Positions 48,284 through 61,620 of a DNA stretch of 64,000 bases are shown piece after piece; position 1 is the stretch's first letter, and every line of letters starts with the position of its first letter. The position numbers were made by a program, and so were the translations under genes. The notes beneath the pieces were generated by a model. It had not been told where the DNA came from. It worked only from the letters and a program-made list of their open reading frames with translations, and did not search any database. Source of the DNA: Ziziphus jujuba (Eukaryota > Streptophyta > Magnoliopsida > Rosales > Rhamnaceae); contig NC_083382.1 of assembly GCF_031755915.1 (NCBI RefSeq), positions 10,719,501 through 10,783,500 on the forward strand, written 5' to 3'.

Positions 48284-50097
48284 AGGGGTGCTAGCAATAC
48301 TCTCTTCAGACACTCGCTGCTTTTATTAAGTGACACGTGTCTTACAGCTTTTGTGAATATAAGACAATGACAACTACCATGTCTTTTGCATTTAATAACG
48401 AAATTGCCATTTTGTTGAGCAGTTTTTAATCTACAACGTGATCTTTAAAGCAATTTTTAATTTTAATTTTTCTTGAAACACTTTTTTTTTTTGGGGAACT
48501 CTAATATGAATTCCGTTTTTTTTTTTTTAATCAAACTCAAGGGTTAAACAACTTAGAAAAATAATAAAATAAAAAAAGTTATTTATTATTTTACATATTT
48601 AAAATAAAGATAAAAATAATATCTTATAGTTGGTGCTATTCTTTGTATTTTTTATACATATTTTAACTGCCATTAAATTAGAATTTTGCCTTCTTAAATT
48701 ATTTTTTCCTTTTTACTTTTATTTTTGCCCAATTTTTCCAATTTAATTATCCACATAGCCTTCTATTAAAAATAACCTACATAAATTGATTAGAAAAATA
48801 ACAAAACTGTTGAAAATAAGATAAAAATTGACAAAAGAAATATTTAGATGATAGTTCTATTACAGTATATATGGTAGCTTTAGATAAAAACTATCGTATC
48901 AACAAAAACTTCTATAGATAATTTCAACTAGAAAATTTTAAAATTTAACATTTGATTATAAACGAGGATTTGTTAGCTATAATGTTAAACTAAAATAAAA
49001 TAAAATTAAAAAATATTATACTTTCATAAAATATCAAAAGTGAACAAAAATGATGATGATTAATATATATTTGGATTTTGGTTTATTAGCTCTTATAATC
49101 TTTTAACTATTCTATCATAGTTGTACTATAGTTCATGATTATTTTGATTGATCTTTAGAAATTAGTTTTTGATGTATAATTGATCTTTAAACTATTTTTA
49201 ATTTAATTTTTAACAATTTTAAGATATGCAATGCATTTATTGTAATAAAAAAATTAATAAAATTAAAAAATAAAACATCATCGCAAGAGCACGTCCAGTA
49301 TATGCATCAAGTGTACAGTATTATTTAAAAGCACATAAAATGTACATGAAAAATAGTTTAATAATCAAAATATTAAATAATATATATTTTAGATCAAACT
49401 TTAACTCTGAAATAGTTCATAAACTAACAGAATTAATAACTTTTTTTTAACTTAAAAAGATTAATAATTGATCTAACAACTTTTAAATATTAAAAATATT
49501 TATGTAACTTTGAGAAATAAAAATATTTATGAAACTTTTAATAGAGACTATGTGGATTGTTAAATTAGAAAAAAAAAAAAAACACTCAAGGAAAAATAAA
49601 GATAAAAAAAAGGAAAAAAATAATTTAGGAGGGCACAATTTTAATTTGACTGACATAATTAAAATATGTATAACTCTTTAAAAAAATTAAATTTACCCAT
49701 AATATACAGTATCATGTATTATAAAAATATTATTTTTATCTTAACTTTAAATATGTGAAAATATGAAGCTTTTTTTGTTATTTTATTATTTTTATAGATT
49801 GTGTTTAACTCATAGTCTATTTTTCATTTTTAAGAAAAGAAAAGAAAGAAGCCAGATAAAATAAGAGTGGTTTAGTAGGAAGAAAAAAATAATAAGAAGA
49901 AGTAAAAAATAAAAAACTTAAAACTAGACTTGCAAAAGTACCACTCTTGCTAAAATGTTTAGAAAATGGCAATTTCGTTATTATATGTAAAAGGCATGGG
50001 TAGTTGTTTCTGTTATGGCGGCTAGAAAAGCCGGAAGGCACGTGTCACTTAATTAGAAACGTAGCGAGTGTTTACGCGAGTGTGTAGATAGCACTCT
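48284..50097. mobile_element. Non-autonomous DNA transposon with long terminal inverted repeats, about 1.8 kb
   Basis: The left end (GGGGTGCTAGCAATACTC, ACACTCGCTGC, ATTAAGTGACACGTGTC, TAATAACGAAATTGCCATTT) is matched by the reverse complement of the right end (AGAGTGCTATCTACACACTC, ACACTCGCTACG, ATTAAGTGACACGTGCC, TAATAACGAAATTGCCATTT). The arms are about 150 bases long. The interior is AT-rich with no coding region. Copy A is uninterrupted at the matching place (about 30888-30900). Flanks are too T-rich to fix a target-site duplication. Long arms suggest a Mutator-like element, which is inference only. Confidence 0.82.
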
Positions 50098-51905
50098 TCT
50101 GCATTTTTTCTCTGTAAACATTGACAAAATTTAGGGTCACAACCAAGCCGAATCTTTGTAACGGTGTCCCGGCTTCAATTTTTCTGACGTGGCAAGAGTC
50201 CTGCAAGATCTACAACATTTTTGTCATATCAGCAAAAATAATAATTAATAATTAATTTACATTTATTAAACTAATTTAGAACACGTGTAATATTTATTAT
50301 TATTATTATATACTTTTTTTTTTCCTGAAATATTGACAAAATTCTAAACGCCGCACCCCCTTGTTAAGTCGGCTTTCTCATAGTATCTTCCATGTTTTTT
50401 TCTATTAAAGTTTATATGTCATTAGTTTTGAAATGTATTTATATTATATAGTATTTTTTTATTTATTAAATAATATTTTTTAAAAAAAATTTTTCAATAG
50501 ATTTTGTTTAAAATATTTTAAAATGTTAATATATAAATTTTTATTTTAAAATTATATTTAATTAAAAATATTAAAAATTGATTAAAAAATAAATAAAATA
50601 CTGATTTAGCTTATCTAACAGATTTTTCAAAAATAAATAGTATCTTTTATAACTTCTATTTCTTTTTTGCCACATTAGTTTGACAAAACTAACGCACAAA
50701 ATTATTAGAAAAGATTTTTTCAAAACGTTATCCCTTTATCTAATGTGGTCAAAAATTTTTATATAGACACAAAGGCATTGGAGATGCTTTCAACATCAAT
50801 TTTCTAATGTGGTAAGAGATCGTGCCGCATATACAATATTTTTGCCACATCAACAAAATAACTAAATTAATAATTAGTGTACATTTATTATACTAGTAAA
50901 TGTAAAATATATTTTTAACTTAACCAAAATATATTAATTTTGCTTGCTTTTCTGAAAAAAAAAAAATGTTTAGTCTAAAACTTCTTATCCGAATTAAAGA
51001 AAAAAGAGCTAAAATTTTTAGTTTTTATCTAAATATCAAAATGTTTTGAAACACCTAAACAATTAATTTAAAGATGTGGAATACTATCTCATAATTCATA
51101 GCCAGCTTACAAGCCTTAAAAGCTTTTACAATTAATCCATGCAATTACAACGTTCCCAATGAAAAACTCAGGCAATTAAAGTCATCATCATCCTTCTAAA
51201 CATCAAAGTCTTGAGTTCAATTCAGGAATATAATGTCTTGAAAATACTTACCAAGCAGAATGTCACTTAAAAATTCAGTGGAATTCAGGTATCTTTATGT
51301 CTTCTATCTTTTTTTTTTTTTTTTTTAAATCTCATTAAAGGAAATGGAATAGCTGGTGTGGCTTCACCTGGATGCATGAATAATTGCATATGCATAGATC
51401 ATATTCAATATATATATATATATATATATAAGACACTTTCACATACTCCTATATAAGTTGATAAAAAGCATTGTTACAGAAATGAGACCATTAAATTATG
51501 ATTGCAGGACGGAGAGAAAATCTTCTTCCTGAGCATGGGTAGGAATTTTATTCGTCTCGTTCGTTTGTAGTTTAAAGTTTTTGCTCTCCGTTATGCATCA
51601 AAAAAACAAAAAAAAAAATGGAAATTCAGTACTATTATGTACCAAGGAGTTTGCCTCTGCTAGCTATCAAATTTTAATAACTTAATTCATCCACTTTATG
51701 ACACTAATAATTTACTGAACTATTGATTTATTATCATTATCCTTTTGATACTCTGTTCAGGTGCTTTTCTCCTCTAAAAATTGTCCCATCTGACAGGAGA
51801 TTCGGCTTCCTCGAGAGAAATAACCACCATTTGATCTCATGGGCCAAGATAAAGACTAGTAAAGCCTTTTCCTGCCTGATCTCAAGCAGTCACTGATCGA
51901 GAAAA
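50098..51905. other. Remaining part of copy B (repeat units and shared tail)
   Basis: 50150-50330 and 50790-50900 are relatives of the CACGTG-containing repeat of copy A. 50900-51905 matches 31270-32290. 50390-50780 has no clear counterpart in copy A. No gene. Confidence 0.6.
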
Positions 51906-54900
51906 TTTTGTCCATTTATATATCTACTTTGATACGGAGAATTATAATTTGTTTCTTTCATATGCTAGATTCTTTATTTGATTCATATTATAGTAATAAA
52001 ATTCATGTTGAATTAATTGTATAATATCTAGTTCATATCATTTTTATATTTTATTTTAATAAAATAATAAAATTAAAATAAGCAATTATTGGATATAACT
52101 GTTTCGTTTTGAAATAAGAAACTTTAGTCACAGAGTCATATTAATAATAAAAATAAAATGAATCGCTCCAAAGTTGCCCTCTTCCATGTCAATTCTCTTA
52201 ATTACATAATTCATACATTTTTAATCACTTTTAAATGAAAATAATAAATAATTGGATAGTCCATAGAATTGTAGGGCAACAAGGCTAGAATCAAATTATG
52301 ATAAAGTTTCTTTCCTAATGGTCATTGCAATCCCAAATTTCAGACATAATATTGGTAGTACTACACTGCTGCCTAATTATAAAGGATTGGTAGTGTTACT
52401 AAAAAATTGGAAAAAAAAATATTGTATTTGATTAATAGTATCCCTAAAAGACAAAGGCCACCAGATAAAATGAAACCCACGTCGAGATTCAGGTCCTGAT
52501 CTCTCTCTAGCTATATTGATGAACGAACAAAAATATTCCAGCTTCTCAAGCAAATAATTTTAGAGATGTAATATAAAAGTTATATATTATGATAAAAATT
52601 AGTAGACATTACATGCGGCGAACTATGTATTATAAACTGCCACTCAAAGTCAGAAAAAGGCATTCTGGATTTGGAAGTCTGGAACAATATATACTAGAAT
52701 TATTGAAATTTGAAAGTTTTAACGGTGTTTCTTAATTAAGGATACATTATCTCTAATAAAAAATGATATAAATTATCGTATAAGTATTTTAGAATTAATT
52801 ATCAGGTATTTTCATCAAGTTTCTATCCTTAATTTTTAACCAAGTATTGATAAAATATCTATCAATTACTCTGTATCTTATGAATTATAAATAATAAATA
52901 TTGAATGTTATTATTGATAATTATTATTTTCTTGGAGAATATTTTATCAACACTTTTAAAGTTTGATGAGGTTTGAAAAATCATCACCTTATTCATAATC
53001 TTTATTTTATAACGTTTGAAAAATTATCATTTACCTATTTAATAGTTGAACTTTTTTATAAAATTAATTTATGAAAAATCGATTTTACTCTTATATGTTA
53101 AAATAAAATGTTACATTAAAAAAAATTCTAATTGCAAATGCATAAGTAACTTTTTACCGCCCTCATAAATTTATATTACCACATTGCCCATATTAATTAT
53201 TTCTCCACTTCCTTAGCTTTGCAAAATGTCTTTTAATGTCTTATTCTCCTAAGCTACAACTTCACACCTTAGAAGGTTGGTATGAAGGTCGATGGTTCTT
53301 CACTTGTAGAGTTGGCGGGCTTCACCGGTGGAAAAAGCTCTTGCCGGCTGGAGTTCTTTTTCTTTTTCTTTTTTGAAAATTAAAAAACTACAAACACTTA
53401 GAGCATTCCCCATATATATAATGAAACTTCCAAAAATAAAAAATAAAACATATATAAACTGCAAACATATATTCTCCTAAACGTTGAAAAAAAGAAGCTA
53501 GTTTATCCCCATTTTGGTTGGAATATTGTTGGTTTTGGTTTTGTTATAACCATGGATATTTTATGAATGTAATGGAAAAAGGAAGTTACATATGAAGGTC
53601 AAAAAATTTAAAAACTGCAAAAACTTTTGAGCCTTCCAATCCTTTTATGCAAACGTTAAAGGAAAACGTTAGTGGCATCGAACAGAGTGATTATTGTTTT
53701 GAGAAGAAGAAAAAATATACTAAAAATTTTTAATTAATGTTCTTAACAAATAATCATGATGTAATCTATCAGTGTATGAGAGATAAGAAGTTAAAATCAT
53801 TATGAATTTAAAATATTGTATAGGTTGTTTATATATATATATATATATATATTTGTTAACTCAAAATGAAATAAAAAAACTTGTAAAATGGCTTGCAAAC
53901 CGAGTCCCAATGACAAAATTATGAGCATCGATCCTCATGCGATACATAATATATGTAACTATATTCAATTCTAACGATGATATATAAAAAAAAAATTTTA
54001 CTATCTTACTTTTGTATATAATATAAATAATATTTATTTATATATATATTTAAAATCATAAATAATAATATTTAAACTTTTATGTTATTATATATTACAT
54101 ACACGTTTACATGCAAAATTTTAAATTACATTATATGTATTAGTTGTTATAAAAAATTATTTAAAATAATATGAAATAGTAAATTAAGAATAAATAGAAA
54201 TCAGATATACTGAAACAAATAATAATAATAATATGTGATAAAATTTATAAAAAAAAAAAAAAACTTCTTTATTCATTAAAACCATTTCAACACTACTAAT
54301 TTTTTATTTATCATCAAAATTTGAGACCTTCCAAACTCTTAGGTATCAAACTTTAGACATTCACTGCGTTTTGTTAGTATTAATCTAATTGAAAAAATCA
54401 ACCTATCTGATTATGTTTGAAAACTTATTTAAAAGTTTTATTGTTACTAAGTACATTTGGATCTTAATTTTTTTTTTTTCAATCTTATTGTAAAAGTTTG
54501 TTAAGAATTAAAATTTTGACCTCCATATATAATATTATTCAGCTATGAAATTTTAATTCAAAAATGTTTATCTGTCTAATTTTTCTCATCTCGAAATTCA
54601 GATCTATTTATATAATATTTTTCATCAATAGAATTCAAATTCAAATGTATTTTTTTAATTCGTTGGAATAATTAATTTTTCTATATTAAATTCTCATAAG
54701 ATAATTTTATTATTATTATTATTATTATTATTTGCCTTATATATAAATTTTTACATTATAAGATAATTTATTTATATTTACTTATATTTTAAAAAAATTA
54801 AATACGGAGATCAATTTTATTATTAAAATCTATATATTTTGATATTGAAATTTTTTTCATTACATATCTATATATGTATATGTATTAGTATATAGGATCT

Positions 54901-55500
54901 AATTATTAATTATCTTATATAGTATCTTTTTATTTTACAACAAAATAAATATAACAAACTGACAAAAATATTAATATATAGATTATAAATCTTTTTTTTT
55001 AATGATGTAATCCAATAATGTATAAAATATAAGAAGTTAAAATCAGTTATAAATTTAAAATTTTCAATTTCTCATGTTTTTCTCCACCATTGGATTGCAC
55101 GTTTTAATAGTTATGATTATTTGTCAAAATTAAAACTTTAATACAAGGAACCTTACCCATTACATAATTATCTAATGGTATTCCATCTGTAAAAATGGTA
55201 TAGGTTGTTTTTATATATATGTGTGTGATTGTGTGTATTGTTAACTGAAAAATGAAATAAAAAACTTGTAAAATGGGCTTGCAAACCAAGTCCCAATAGC
55301 AAAATTATATTTTAATACAAAAATTATTTTCCCAATCCTTCTTCCCATCTCCTTCCTGATCGTAATCTATTTTTAAGGGAATATTTAGTTTCTTAGTCCT
55401 TATTTGCTGTCTCCCTCCAAGTCCTAGTCCTAATATATTTCGACTTGGGAATATTAATTTAAAAGATAAACACTTGGAATCAATTAATTATTAGCTAGAA
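51906..55500. other. Very AT-rich intergenic region
   Basis: Low-complexity DNA with TA and ATT microsatellites (about 53831-53851 and 54707-54733). It contains a pair of diverged direct repeats listed separately. No coding region recognised. Confidence 0.5.
53745..55312. repeat. Diverged direct-repeat pair bounding about 1.6 kb
   Basis: Blocks at 53745-53925 and 55000-55312 share ATGATGTAATC, AGAAGTTAAAATCA, TATAGGTTGTTT, AAAACTTGTAAAATGG and AAGTCCCAAT-type phrases in the same order. The right block has about 110 extra bases in its middle. The interval is AT-rich without coding sequence. It may be the relic of a small retroelement or a plain duplication. Confidence 0.65.
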
Positions 55501-55516
55501 TTTATTTTCGTTTTAT

Positions 55517-56070
55517 TGTTAGAGAATCATGGCAATTGTTAGCCATGAACAAGCCAAACCAAAGATCAAGCAAAAGTGTTTTGGCCGAGAGATCACTTTC
55601 TTAGTTTGTTTTTGTATTTTATTTTGTAATTTGTTAAAGTCATTTTATATGTAATTTAGGCTTGTTAAGTTGGTGCATAAAGATACCAAAATGTGTTAAT
55701 TAAAATGTATTAAATAAATTAGAATTTTAGAAAACTAAGCACCTTGATGACATGGAAAGCACTTTGATAACAAAAATGGTGATATAGAAGCTATCTGGTG
55801 ACATAGAGCTCAACCATTCGGGCTCTCTCTCCTCCAATGCATATGAGGACATGTGTCATCATGAATGAGGACTACTTCAATATAAAGCACTTAATGAGGC
55901 AGCAACACTTGTTAACAAACTAAGAAGCATGTGATGAAATTATTTTACATATTTATTTTGCTTCACCATGAAAGACTTGTAAAACATTGGTCTATATAAC
56001 AGGTCATGGTGTGCTTTCACACCACTTTTGTATATTATAAATATGTACAACATTTAAATAAAAAAAAAAT
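55517..56070. mobile_element. Possible LTR-like sequence
   Basis: Begins TGTTAGAGAATCATGG and contains a TATA-like GGTCTATATAACAGG near 55990, followed by CATGGTGTGCTTTCACACC and an AATAAA-like end. The composition is less AT-rich than its flanks. No second LTR, primer-binding site or target duplication was found, so this is tentative. Confidence 0.3.
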
Positions 56071-56307
56071 GAACTGATTTTTGGAGAAAAATACCTTAGT
56101 TTCCTTTTTGAAACCAAAAAAAATAAAAATCGGCTTTGCTAGAAAATTTTCCAGCAGCTTATTTAAACAAAACCGATAACAACACCATCCAAAATCAATT
56201 TTCAGCAACTTATAAATCTTGTTCTCTTTTGTTTAACCTTTCAAATATTTCTTTCTTTTCCCTCCTCCTCCTGCAACTCTCTATAGCTTTTCAAGATCAG
56301 CAGCAAT

Positions 56308-57339
56308 ATGAAGTCAAACTGGCCCAAGCTTGAAACCGATATCTTAGAGTTAATCCTCAAAAAAAACTTACAGCCTTAGAAACAGTTTGTTGGAGATGTT
56401 TGTCCATCTTGGAAAACTGCAACCAAATCCTACATCTTCTCCATCTTAGGCTCCTCTACCCCAATACCCATTGCTCATGCTTCGAATTCACTTCCTCAGC
56501 GTTGCAAACGATAACGTGGTTTACAAGCTCAAGAACTTGATTCATGGATTTCCGGTGGTGGGATCGTCATATGCGTGGTTGGCGGTTTTGGATGAAAAAG
56601 TGAATCCACATCTTTATAATCCCTTATCCACAACTCAAATCCAGCTTCCATTGATGAACTTCTATACGATTATGGATCCTACTTATATTGATAAAGTTGT
56701 CCTCTCTTCGGCCTATCACATGGTAAGGAATTTTCAGCCGTAGTATTGCATTTTTGTAGGAATGGAGATGAAAAATGGACATGGACTCCACTGAAGAATA
56801 AGTCATACAAAGATATCACGTACTACAATGGTCAAATATATGCAAATCACCGATGGATACACGATTGATGTATGGGACTCTCGTGGTCTTTTTCGCGTAG
56901 AAGAAGTGGACATTAAGCATCTTTCTATAACAAGAAACCGGTGGATTCTTAGGAAAGGAATAACAGCCAAACGAAGTCAACCTGAAGACTTATTTGTTGG
57001 AATCATTGGGTGAGCTTTTGATTGTGGATAGAATGTTTATAGTTTGTGTTGATTCAAACACAAAGTATATTTGGATTTTTTGTCTCCAAATTGGATGTAT
57101 GTGAGCAAGCATGTAAAACAGTACAAAGTTTGACAGATCGAGCTCTTTTCCTAGGGAATAAGGAAGCAATATCAGTATCAACCAGTGATATTCCACATCT
57201 CCAAGGAAATTCAATACATTTCATGGAAAATTATTTAAAAGTCTACAGCTTAGAAGACGGAAGAGTTTGTACATTTGATTGTAATATTGGGATAAATTTT
57301 CCACAGTTAGCCTCCTTTTGGTTGGTACCTAACCCTTGA
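56308..57339 (+). pseudogene. DUF295 / SKIP23-like F-box protein pseudogene
   Basis: Starts at ATG 56308 with an F-box-like NWPKLETDILELIL, but an in-frame TAG at 56377 ends it after 23 codons. Family sequence continues in other frames: SSYAWLAVLDEKVNPHLYNP (56561-56620), TTQIQLP, YTIDVWDSRGLF (about 56850-56900), LTDRALFLGN (57130-57165), then VYSLEDGR to FWLVPNP and a stop at 57339. In intact relatives the F-box binds SKP1 and the DUF295 beta-rich part binds targets. At least three frame changes or stops make this copy non-functional. Confidence 0.88.
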
Positions 57340-57932
57340 TTATAAATTATATAAATCTATGTATAAATTCACGGTGTTCGTGACATTTAAGGATAAAGTT
57401 CCAATTTTATTTTATTTTTTATTTATTTTTTTTTTTTTGTCTTTTTTCTTTTTGGTTAGGTGGAGAGAAATATACATGGGAGTCTTTTGATAATTTAAGA
57501 TTTGAAAATGGGTGTTCATAGTTTAATTGGTTAAGCACAAATATAAGATCATACTATAAAATGAAAACAGAAATTCATATTCTATAAAATGAAAACAGAA
57601 ATTAATACTCCTTTACACTTCCTCTTCCTCTTCTTCTTCTTTTTAATTTTATTTTATTTTTGTGATATTGAAGATGGGAGGATTGGCGATCATTTTCCGA
57701 GTAAACATTGGCTTTCACTCGTACGATACTGCATGTTTTGTTTTCCAAATGTGGTTAGATAGACCTCGTCTGCCATAGTTGCTTCTCTGTACTTTATACC
57801 GAAAAGAAACTTTCCTGGTTGATTTGTTCTACTTGTCTATCCTTAAATCTGTAGGCTGTTCCAGTCATAAAGTCTGCCCATCATAGCTTTTTTTACCATT
57901 GAGAAACAAAAGACACAGAGAGAGAGAGAGAG

Positions 57933-57970
<38 letters not shown>

Positions 57971-58487
57971 GAAAACGTATATTGGACTACTCGGTTCCAT
58001 CAACAAAGCAAGTAATCTTCAGTGGAGCCAAAAGAAGGTATTTGCCTGCCTGGAAAGCCAGAATATTTTAGTAGTTTTTAAAGGAATATAACAACTTAAA
58101 AAATTAAAAAAATTAAAAAAAAAGAGCGATATGTAAAAACGAAAGAAATTCTGAAATTGAAGGCGAGATTAATAAAAGATAACGGGTTTCGGTTTTTCAA
58201 ACATGATTTTGAAATTGAAGAATTAATTTAAATGATTTGCTTTTTATTTATTTATTATAAAGCAAGAAAGGGATCAAATATATAAGTGTATCTTTACTGT
58301 TTAGGGAGGTTGTGAACAAAAACTTCTTATTTAAGGTAGAAATTCTACAGGCAACTTCCCGAGGTCTTCCTCTTTAATTACATTATTCTCTCTACCATGA
58401 CATATACATGAAAATGAAATAATAATTTAAAGACAAAAACCTTAGCTAGACTTACAATAACAGAGTAAACTTACTACCAACTTCATC
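57340..58487. other. Intergenic region with long poly(A) run
   Basis: AT-rich, with a GA repeat leading into a 37-base A run (57933-57969). The right end should include the 3' UTR of the AGPase gene. No gene recognised. Confidence 0.5.
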
Positions 58488-61471
58488 TTAGATCACAGTT
58501 CCACTGGGAATCAGAGCATCCTTGATTACTGTCACTATTCCACTCTTTATGAAATACCCATCCGTTTCCCTTGCTGCTTCTTGCACATTGTCACCGTTAA
58601 TGATCTGCAATGTCACATTTCCATCTTCAATATTCAATTTGACAAAGATTTATATACATAAATATGTATACATATGTTTGTATTTGAATGACTAGGGTAC
58701 CAACAAAAAGCATCGGAAAGCAAAAGGAAAAGTTGCAGCAGCAGCAGAAGAAGAAGAAAATAGAATGAGTTTTAAAGCAAAGCATCTCTAGAATTTAAAA
58801 GTTAGAAATATATGTATGTGTGTATATATATATATATATATACCTTCACGTTTTCCCCAATACGAGCATTCTTGTCAATGATAGCTCTTTTGATGTGGGA
58901 GCTCTTGCCAATACCAATAGGAACACTGCCCTTTGCCGCCAAAAACCTCCTGTCAGCATCCGTCTAGTTGCAATACAACATGAAAATTAGATTTTTGAAT
59001 AAAGCCTATCCACTTAAGGATTGTTTTAATAATAAGAGAAGTCACCTTCGAACATTTGGATCAAAGATGTGTACTTCAAAGAATTCTTACCAAACAAAAG
59101 ATATATGATTGGGAATCTACTAGGCTTTACCTCATAGTAGTCTGCTCCCATCAACAAGGTGTCTTCAATGATTGCACCCTCTGATATGCAAGATCTGAGC
59201 CCAACCACTGAATGGTGAATCTTACAGTTCTGCACAAGGAAAGAGAGAGAAGAGGGAAGGGGCAGAAAAATGAGCACAATTTCCAAACGTTTTATTGTCT
59301 AAACTTGAGGAGAACAAGTGACAATAATATTATACATGACACAGTATCACACTAAGCTAACAGGATGCCAACAGTACCCTCCTGGAACTCACCTTTATCA
59401 CACAACCCTCTCCAATAACACTATCAGTAACGTCAGCATCAAGCATTTTGGACGGAGGCAAATATCGGGGCTGGGTGTAGATCGGAGATGAACGATCATA
59501 GAAGCTGTAAAAGAAAGCCAAAATTATTATTATCCATATTTAAAAAATTGGCCATGAACTAGTTTTTTTTTTTTTTTTTTTTTTTTTTTTCAAAAAGCAA
59601 TGTACCTGAAGTCTGGCACTGGTTTTTTGGTTATCCCCAAATTTGCATTGTAGAATGCCTCAATTGTACCAATGTCTTCCCAGTAGCCATCATACAAGTA
59701 AGCTTGTACCTGGAGTTAAGATGCAATTAGTCCCCACTCTCCAATGAAAGTAACATCGGTGACAGAAAACCTCCAGCAAACCATAAACCAAATTGTTATT
59801 CCCCTGGTTTCACTATAAAGCACTAATTAAGTTAGCTGGTTGCACACAGAGCCAAGCTATTTTCAACTGCACAGGAGCATAGGACCACAACCTACAATCT
59901 CAATGACCTTCCTTATGTTCTTTACCATCATACTAATTTGGTAACAACACACACATACTTAACATAAGCAGAAAGTAACAACTAGAAAATCTGCATTGTG
60001 AACTTTTCTATTTGTTTTCCCCCCCAGTGATATATCTACAAATAAGGAGCTGTTTTAATTGTTTATCAAATGCAAGTGGAGTAACCAGTGAGAAAAGTTA
60101 GTAAAGTGTCTTTACCCTCAATCCAATAGAAGTTGCACCAGGAATCACTTCACTTCCAAAATCATTGGCTCCGGGAAACTTATCTCTAAGCAGATTCAGC
60201 ATAACATCCTTGCTTACAACGTAGATACCCATACTGGCAATATAAGGCATCTCTTTTGCTCTCTCATCATCAAGTCCCAAAATAGTAGTGTCAACCTGCA
60301 CAAAGAAAAGCCACCAAATCATTGTCTTTCACTACCCAGAACTACAAATAAAAGTTCAGAACAACTAGCTTATACTTTATACTAAGATGATCAATCAAAC
60401 TCAATGTTTATATATTACCTACCTTCATAGCTTTGAGTTGCTCCCCTTTGGGTTTCTCAGCAAACTCAATAATTCGCCCTTCTTCATCAATCTTCATAAG
60501 ACCAAAAGCAGTGGCACGCTTTTCATCCATAGGCAAAGCAGCCACAGTGATATCAGCATCAGTCTCTCTGTGCGCCTGAATAAACCTCTCATAGTCCATC
60601 CTATACAAATGGTCTCCAGCCAAAACCAAGAACTCCAAAACGTTGTGCTCCTCGAAGAGCCACAAGTACTGCCTCACCGCATCAGCCGTGCCCTGCAAAT
60701 CGATACCCAAAGAAAACAAAACAAAACCCAACTTCCAAATTCATATACAAATCCAAGCAAAACTATCAAAAACACATTCTATAGGAAAAATTATTACCTG
60801 AAACCAATTTGGGTTTTCTGGGCTTTGCTGGGCTGCCAGAACCTCAACAAAGCCTTCATTCTTATACCCTCCCATGTTACTAGCATAAGCCCGAGAAAGA
60901 TGGCGATTGAGAGAAGCTGAATTGAACTGAGTGAGAACGTAGATCTTGGATATATTGCTGTTGAGGCAATTGCTTACTGGAATATCAATCAGCCTGTAGT
61001 TCGCACCCAGAGGAACAGCAGGCTTCGCCCGCTTCTTTGTCAGAGGATAGAGACGAGTCCCAGCACCACCTCCAAGAATAATCCCCAACACACTCTGAAA
61101 CAAACAAACACACACACAAACGACACTCCAAATCAATCAAAAACGACAATGCAAACTCAATTCCACAGAAATGGAGAATAAAAAGAAGAAGACGAAGATC
61201 TTACGCGGCTTGCATCGGGATCCAAACAGGTCTGGGAGTTCTTGGAATCGGAAACAGCTTTCGGAGAAACGATCTTCGGCGACCTATCAGTGGAAGGGGT
61301 TCTTCGGAAATTGGCAATTGAGGAAATCTTTTCTCCAGAAAGGTGGGAATGCGCGAAGGAAAGGCTCTTAGAACTGGTTTTGGGACTCAGATATGAGCCA
61401 GAAGAAGAAGATGATGATGAAAGGGAAGAGGACGGCACCCTAAGAGCTCCACTGGCTGCCATGGACGCCAT
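58488..61471 (-). CDS. APS1: Glucose-1-phosphate adenylyltransferase (AGPase) small subunit, plastid
   Basis: Nine exons on the minus strand: 61471-61205, 61094-60798, 60692-60423, 60295-60116, 59709-59606, 59504-59393, 59229-59131, 58963-58844 and 58604-58488 (TAA). They total 1566 nt and encode 521 residues, the usual length. The enzyme makes ADP-glucose from glucose-1-phosphate and ATP, the committed step of plastid starch synthesis. A Ser-rich transit peptide (about 1-70) comes first. [10 protein letters not shown] holds the redox-sensitive cysteine (Cys82, the potato Cys12 equivalent). The nucleotide site [19 protein letters not shown] is near 96-114, and the catalytic Asp of [11 protein letters not shown] is at about 215. 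The C-terminal beta-helix includes [23 protein letters not shown] and [14 protein letters not shown]. It ends SGTVI. Fragments of this gene occur at 27.8 and 41 kb. Confidence 0.98.
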
Positions 61472-61539
61472 GGAAATGAAAAGCTCAAAAAGCTTGAAAG
61501 TTCTGGTGTGTGTTTGAGAGCGAAGCAGATATTATAGAA

Positions 61540-61587
<48 letters not shown>

Positions 61588-61620
61588 TGATGGCTTCTTG
61601 GTAACTGTATTTTTTGGCCA
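61472..61620 (-). promoter_or_regulatory. AGPase promoter with TATA box and CT tract
   Basis: On the minus strand, TCTATAATATCTG (about 61527-61539) is a TATA-box candidate some 60 bases upstream of the ATG at 61471. Immediately upstream of it is a pyrimidine microsatellite (GA on the plus strand, about 61541-61581). CT/GA tracts near core promoters are common in plants. A role here is inference. Confidence 0.55.

Larger units (their letters stand above)
39548..51905. repeat. Segmental duplication, copy B
   Basis: Counterpart of copy A (26620-32290), in the same orientation. It is interrupted by a mitochondrial insertion (about 43100-46835), a probable solo LTR (47003-47433) and a terminal-inverted-repeat element (48284-50097). 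It also has internal partial repeats (41807-42290; 46836-46910 with 47955-48060). Confidence 0.88.

Noticed and set aside
60387..60920. 177-codon plus-strand frame
   Set aside because: Antisense shadow of AGPase exons 2 and 3.
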